Assembly (NCBI GenBank): GCA_018398765.1
Contig: JAHBMJ010001556.1
Span: 5,230 to 29,249, forward strand
Length of the DNA: 24,020 nt
DNA from: Chromera velia
Taxonomy: Eukaryota; Sar; Chromeraceae
Direction: 5' to 3'
The translations under genes and the position numbers were made by a program. A model generated the notes under the pieces. It saw only the letters and a list, made by a program, of their open reading frames with translations, did no database searches and was not told where the DNA came from. Position 1 is the stretch's first letter, and each line of letters starts with the position of its first letter. This document shows, in pieces, positions 20,221-24,020 of this stretch.

Positions 20221-22355
20221 CTAAAACCAGTTCATGACTCGTGGCTTCCGATTGCCTCCTTTCTGCGGGCCTCCTTTTGCCCAGGCTCCCTGCAACCCTC
20301 CCCCTGTTTCAGAGGGCTCTACCGGCATTTGCCTGCCCTTGCTGGGCGGAGGGGGCCCTCCGAGACCGAGAGTCGGGAAGTCCCCGGGTGCGGCGACCGG
20401 TGCTGGAGGCTCCCTTGGCGGGCCTGCTTGTGGGGCTTTCGGCCGACTCTGGGACGCCTGGCCCTGCTGCGACTGCGTAGAGAAAAACATGGCGGCGGTG
20501 ACCGCAGTGGGGGGAGATGCCGGCCCCTGTGCTGCAGAGGATGAAGAAGAAGAAGAAGCGGAAGGGCCCCAGTGAACTGGTTGGGGTGCGACTGTGGAAG
20601 GAGCCGGGCCTTTTGGTCCTTTTTGCTTTTGTCCTTTTTCTTTCTTGGACTGAGTCAGCAGGGCTGTGAGGGGAGGGTCATCGTCATTCATGATTCGTGG
20701 TTGGGGTTTGGGTGTTTCGACAGGGGTGGGGATAACGGCGGGCGTCTCTCTCTCCACCACAGGGGTGACGGAGGGGGCAGCAGCTGCAGATGCTAAAGGT
20801 GCTGGAGGAAGCGGACAAGGGGGTAGTTCCCTCTGTCCCTTCTGTTTCCCCCCCTTTTGTCGTCTTGTGTGGCATTGTTCGCATGCATTTTGGGTCTCTG
20901 GGTTGTCGAAAGTGCACAGGGGGCAGCTCCACTTAGGCCCAGAGACGGGCTCAGGTAGGGGCCATGCGGGGGACTGGCCCGAGGCGGGACGGGGCCCCGG
21001 CATGAAATCTGCCGGGGTCTCTTTTCGCTTCCCCCCTTTTTTGTTGCCGGAAGGAGTTGAGACTGGAAGACCGGGGGGAGGGCCGCCGCCCCCCCGGGCC
21101 CAGGCGGCAGAATTCCCCCCGGCACCACCCCCTCCCCCTCCTCCGAGGGAAGGAAAATCAGACTCCAAATTCAAACGCCCACCCCCAGCAGCATTGCGCC
21201 AGGACCCGGGGCCCCCTCCTGCCGGGGATCCTCTCTTCGGGGCCCCGGCAGCACTTTGAGCAGCCTGAAAACACAAGAAAGAGACACAGCGATAGACGGT
21301 GCATTTCCATGCTTACACTTCAACTCTGACCGTTAGTTTGGTTCAGGGGAGACCATGGAAAACAATTAATGCATTCAGAGCTAGGAGAGAAAAATACGAG
21401 GAGCTTCAAGAGGTCAGCTAGAGCCCACAGGGGCGTCTCCTCCCCCCCCCCCCCCTTTTTTTGTTCAGCTCTCTTGCAGGGTCGCAGAGCTGCTTGTCTG
21501 TCTGCCGAGTTGCAAAACAAAGAAAAAGAGAGATCACACAAAAGATCTAGAAGTGAGGCGTAGACGGCTGAGAGCAATGTTCTAACAACCGGACACGAAC
21601 ACGGACGCAGCGTATGCAGACCCTCTCACATACCCCTCCAGACATCTGGTTGCAACAGCTTCCGAATTCGTTCTACTATGGAGAACTGCGTACACGACCA
21701 CCCCACCTCCCCCCCCCGACCCACCGACCCGTCCTGCAGAGATGGCGGCGGATGCGTAGGCTCCTTTGGGCTCCGTTGCGCCGCCCTCCCCCCCCCCTTT
21801 CTCCATCCCGTCTGCCAATGAGGGGAACTCTTCCATGTTGCCTGCACGCACGCATGCATGCACGCAGGGGCAGACAACCGAATTCCTTTGTCTTTCGTGA
21901 GCATTCACAGCCATCCTTCTGAAAGTTCTTTCTTCGTGTTCAAACAGAACTCTCTCCTCTGATGTTCCTTCCCTTCCCAAATCTTTCTACGTGCCAGCAA
22001 GAGAAGTAGGGAATGCGAGATGAGACTAAATGGAAGCAGTCAGTCAGTCAGGCAGTGCGGAGAGGGGAAAGGGAGAGAAAGGGACGGTCGATGGTTGCTT
22101 TGCCTATTCACGGATAGACAGTCGCCTCTCACCAACAGAAACAGATCCACGCACACCAACAGCTAGACGGAGAGACGGACCGGCATGCGGCTCGTGATCT
22201 ACCAGCAGCCTCACGTACACCGACAGGAGGCCCAAGGCTGAGGGGTCCAGACGGCATAGGGTCTCGCTCACTCTTCCAATCTGGGAGGGAGGGAACGCAT
22301 GGAGGAAATAATGGAAACACACTCACACACACGCACACACACACACACACACGCA

Positions 22356-22397
<42 letters not shown>

Positions 22398-23694
22398 ATG
22401 ATGGGAACAGGTCCAAGATCAAAGTGTCGCAAACACAGAACTCAACTGCAAGCATCCTGCCTGCCTGCCTGGCTGCAGGAAGGACCTCCACCCACCCACC
22501 CCCCACTGACCCAAGCAAGGAGACTGCTGTCGGACTCCTGGCCCCTGGCGATGAAGTAGGAGGGTCTGCTTGATTCACCCAGGCAAAGGGAAAAAAGGAA
22601 AAAAAGGAAGGAAGGAAAGAGGACATAAAAAAAAACAGACACCACAGGTAAATGCAGTGAAGTTCAAGGGGAATGAGGGAGGGTATGCGTGCCAGCTAGC
22701 AAAGAGAAGGGCAGGCAGGACGGTATGATGAGTGCATCTCTCTTTGCAGTCAGAAGAAGAGGCCAGGATTGACTGATGCACTCAGGAAGGAAGGAAGAAC
22801 AAGTGAGAGAGAAACAAAACCGTCAGAGAGGAGCAGATACTGCCACTCACTTCCTCTTTCCCTCCTCCCGCATTCCTCACCTCGACGACAAAGCACCACA
22901 CAAACCAAAAAGCCCACCCCCCTCAACACAGTCACGCACACCGACAGCTAGACGGACCGAAGAGCCTGACAAGCTTCCAATACAGACACAGGCACATCCT
23001 CTGCCCCAAGGTCGTCAGTTAGTTTTCCCAAAGTACGCACGTCCACTGCGGATTGCCCTGCCACCTTCTTTTGCAACCGAGCGATCTGGACCTGGCTAGG
23101 CTCCCGTATGTCTGCAACTTCGGGGCCTAATTTTCCGCTCACTGCCGCATCCACCAATTCCGCAAACGCTGTGAGAAACGCGACGTCCTTTCCTGTCGGG
23201 ACCAGGGCCAGTTTCTCAGCATCAGAGGGACGTCTCGCACGGGGGGGGCGAGCAAGAGCTGCAGAGTGTCGTCCTTTGTCGGGGGTCTCTTCGCTGTCGT
23301 CTGTGGACCCCCTAGGAATACTAGACAAACCCGGAGGGGGGCCGTCTCCTCCTCGACCTCTCCGGCCAATTCCTAGGTCCTCTACACCCCCCCCTTCGTG
23401 ATCCGCCCCTCGCCTAACATACTGAAGTCTTGTCGCACCCCCGTTTGCATCTCTCTCCCTGCCTCCCCTTCCCCGTCTCCCCCCCCTAGATCTCTCTGCC
23501 CCCCCTCCCACTGCCAGAGGGTAGTCGTCGTTCGGGTCCCAAGCGCCTCCGTCTGCCCGTCTCCTCTCCCCCCTGCCGCCCCTGTCTCCTCCTGCACTTG
23601 CACTCTCTCTGTCTCTGCCCTGAGGGGGCGGGGCAGAGGACGGAAAGGCGATGTCGAGCTTTCGTCCTTGACCCTTCCGGTTGGTGTCATGGAC
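20221..23694 (-). CDS. Spliced RanBP2-type zinc-finger protein, 5' partial
   Basis: On the minus strand I phase five exons: about 23694-22958, 22544-22511 (34-nt microexon), 22280-22181, 21841-21729 and 21264-20221 (stop TAG). All junctions keep the frame, with donors GTCCGT, GTCAGT, GTCCGT and GTCGGT. Exon 1 here starts at an uncertain acceptor (23694, or 23619 after a better pyrimidine tract). The protein begins with Arg/Gly-rich disorder, then a predicted helical part (FLTAFAELVDAAVSGKL...). Three motifs follow: EEFPSL, SDFPSLG and GDFPTLG. A RanBP2 finger (WSCPLCTFDNPETQNACEQC) lies about 110 residues into the last exon. RanBP2 fingers bind ubiquitin or single-stranded RNA. Repeated FPSL motifs and the RG-rich region recall ZNF598/Hel2-type ribosome-quality ligases, whose RING would be upstream, but this is weak. 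Confidence 0.7.
22318..22394. repeat. (CA)n-(GA)n compound microsatellite in an intron
   Basis: A CACACA run passes into GAGAGA on the plus strand, within the intron between the microexon and the exon at 22280. On the gene's sense strand it reads (TC)n then (TG)n. Confidence 0.9.
22511..22544 (-). other. 34-nt microexon of the RanBP2-finger gene
   Basis: The exon is bounded by acceptor CTTCATCGCCAG and donor GTCAGT and encodes GQESDSSLLAW across its junctions. It is the only segment I found that joins exon 1 (ending in phase 2 at CTTCG) to the exon at 22280 (starting in phase 0). Without it the frame breaks with a stop. Confidence 0.6.
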
Positions 23695-23884
23695 CTGCAT
23701 GCATATGTATGTATGTATGCACAGGTATCCGTTTGTGTGTGAGAGAATACATTCCTTGGAGGATCGCTCTGCACACGTCACATCAGTCAATCAAGAAGTG
23801 GGCTGGACGGACACGAAGAGAGAAAGAGCCAAGGCAGAGGGAACAATAACAATCGAAAGAGGAAAACACGCACGGACGGACAAA

Positions 23885-23979
23885 CGAAAGAACAAGAACA
23901 GAAAGAAAAAAAGAAAGAAAGAAAGAAACAAACAAAGAAAGAAAGAAAGAAAGAAAGAAAGGAAGGAAGGAAGGAAGGA

Positions 23980-24015
<36 letters not shown>

Positions 24016-24020
24016 AAAGA
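23885..24020. repeat. (GAAA)n microsatellite at right edge
   Basis: GAAA repeats with a short GGAA block (about 23961-23980) run off the window. On the minus strand they read (TTTC)n, and they lie upstream of the first visible exon of the zinc-finger gene, so they are probably intronic. Confidence 0.9.

Noticed and set aside
20209-21329. Plus-strand ORFs opposite the RanBP2-finger exon
   Set aside because: They are shadows of a GC-rich Gly/Pro/Ala-rich exon; the minus frame has the zinc finger and splice signals.
1-24020. tRNA, rRNA or CRISPR loci
   Set aside because: No cloverleaf with A- and B-box-like blocks, no rRNA-like conserved stretch and no regularly spaced repeats were seen; the tetranucleotide arrays have no spacers.

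Overview
This is a stretch of nuclear DNA from a photosynthetic eukaryote. Genes are spliced and repeats are abundant. One gene encodes a thylakoid-lumen PsbP-domain protein whose leader starts with a secretory signal peptide and carries a twin-arginine segment just before the mature protein. That layered leader indicates a complex (secondary) plastid, as in chromerids or stramenopile algae. I cannot name the species from the sequence alone.

Layout. 1-900 (minus) is an interrupted unrecognised gene: one long frame cut by TAG/TGA codons plus a frameshift. 2001-3168 holds TGAR-type tetranucleotide repeats with a higher-order pattern. 3941-10440 (plus) is a full-size but dead non-LTR retrotransposon: a Ser-rich N-terminal region, an APE-type endonuclease, a reverse transcriptase, a C-terminal extension and a (TCA)n tail. 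It sits exactly between two roughly 96 % identical direct repeats of about 300 bp. A 450-bp foldback element (6400-6851) is inserted in its endonuclease. 10750-12505 (minus) holds a 5'-truncated LINE from a different but related family.

13808-15626 (plus) is the three-exon PsbP-domain gene, with a (CTTTC)n-rich second intron. 17260-19104 (minus) is an intronless multi-pass membrane protein with a C-terminal partial MYND zinc finger. 20221 to about 23694 (minus, 5' end off the window) is a spliced gene for a low-complexity protein with a RanBP2-type zinc finger and three [DE]-F-P-[ST]-L motifs. I could phase five of its exons, including a 34-nt microexon.

The host genes are unrelated in function, so this is not an operon-like system. 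The most unusual points are the ~300-bp duplication precisely flanking the LINE, the clean insertion of the foldback element at a CATG site, the absence of TAA among the in-frame nonsense codons of the decayed ORFs, and a GTCNGT-like 5' splice-site pattern shared by both spliced genes. All calls come from reading the sequence by eye; no database search was possible.
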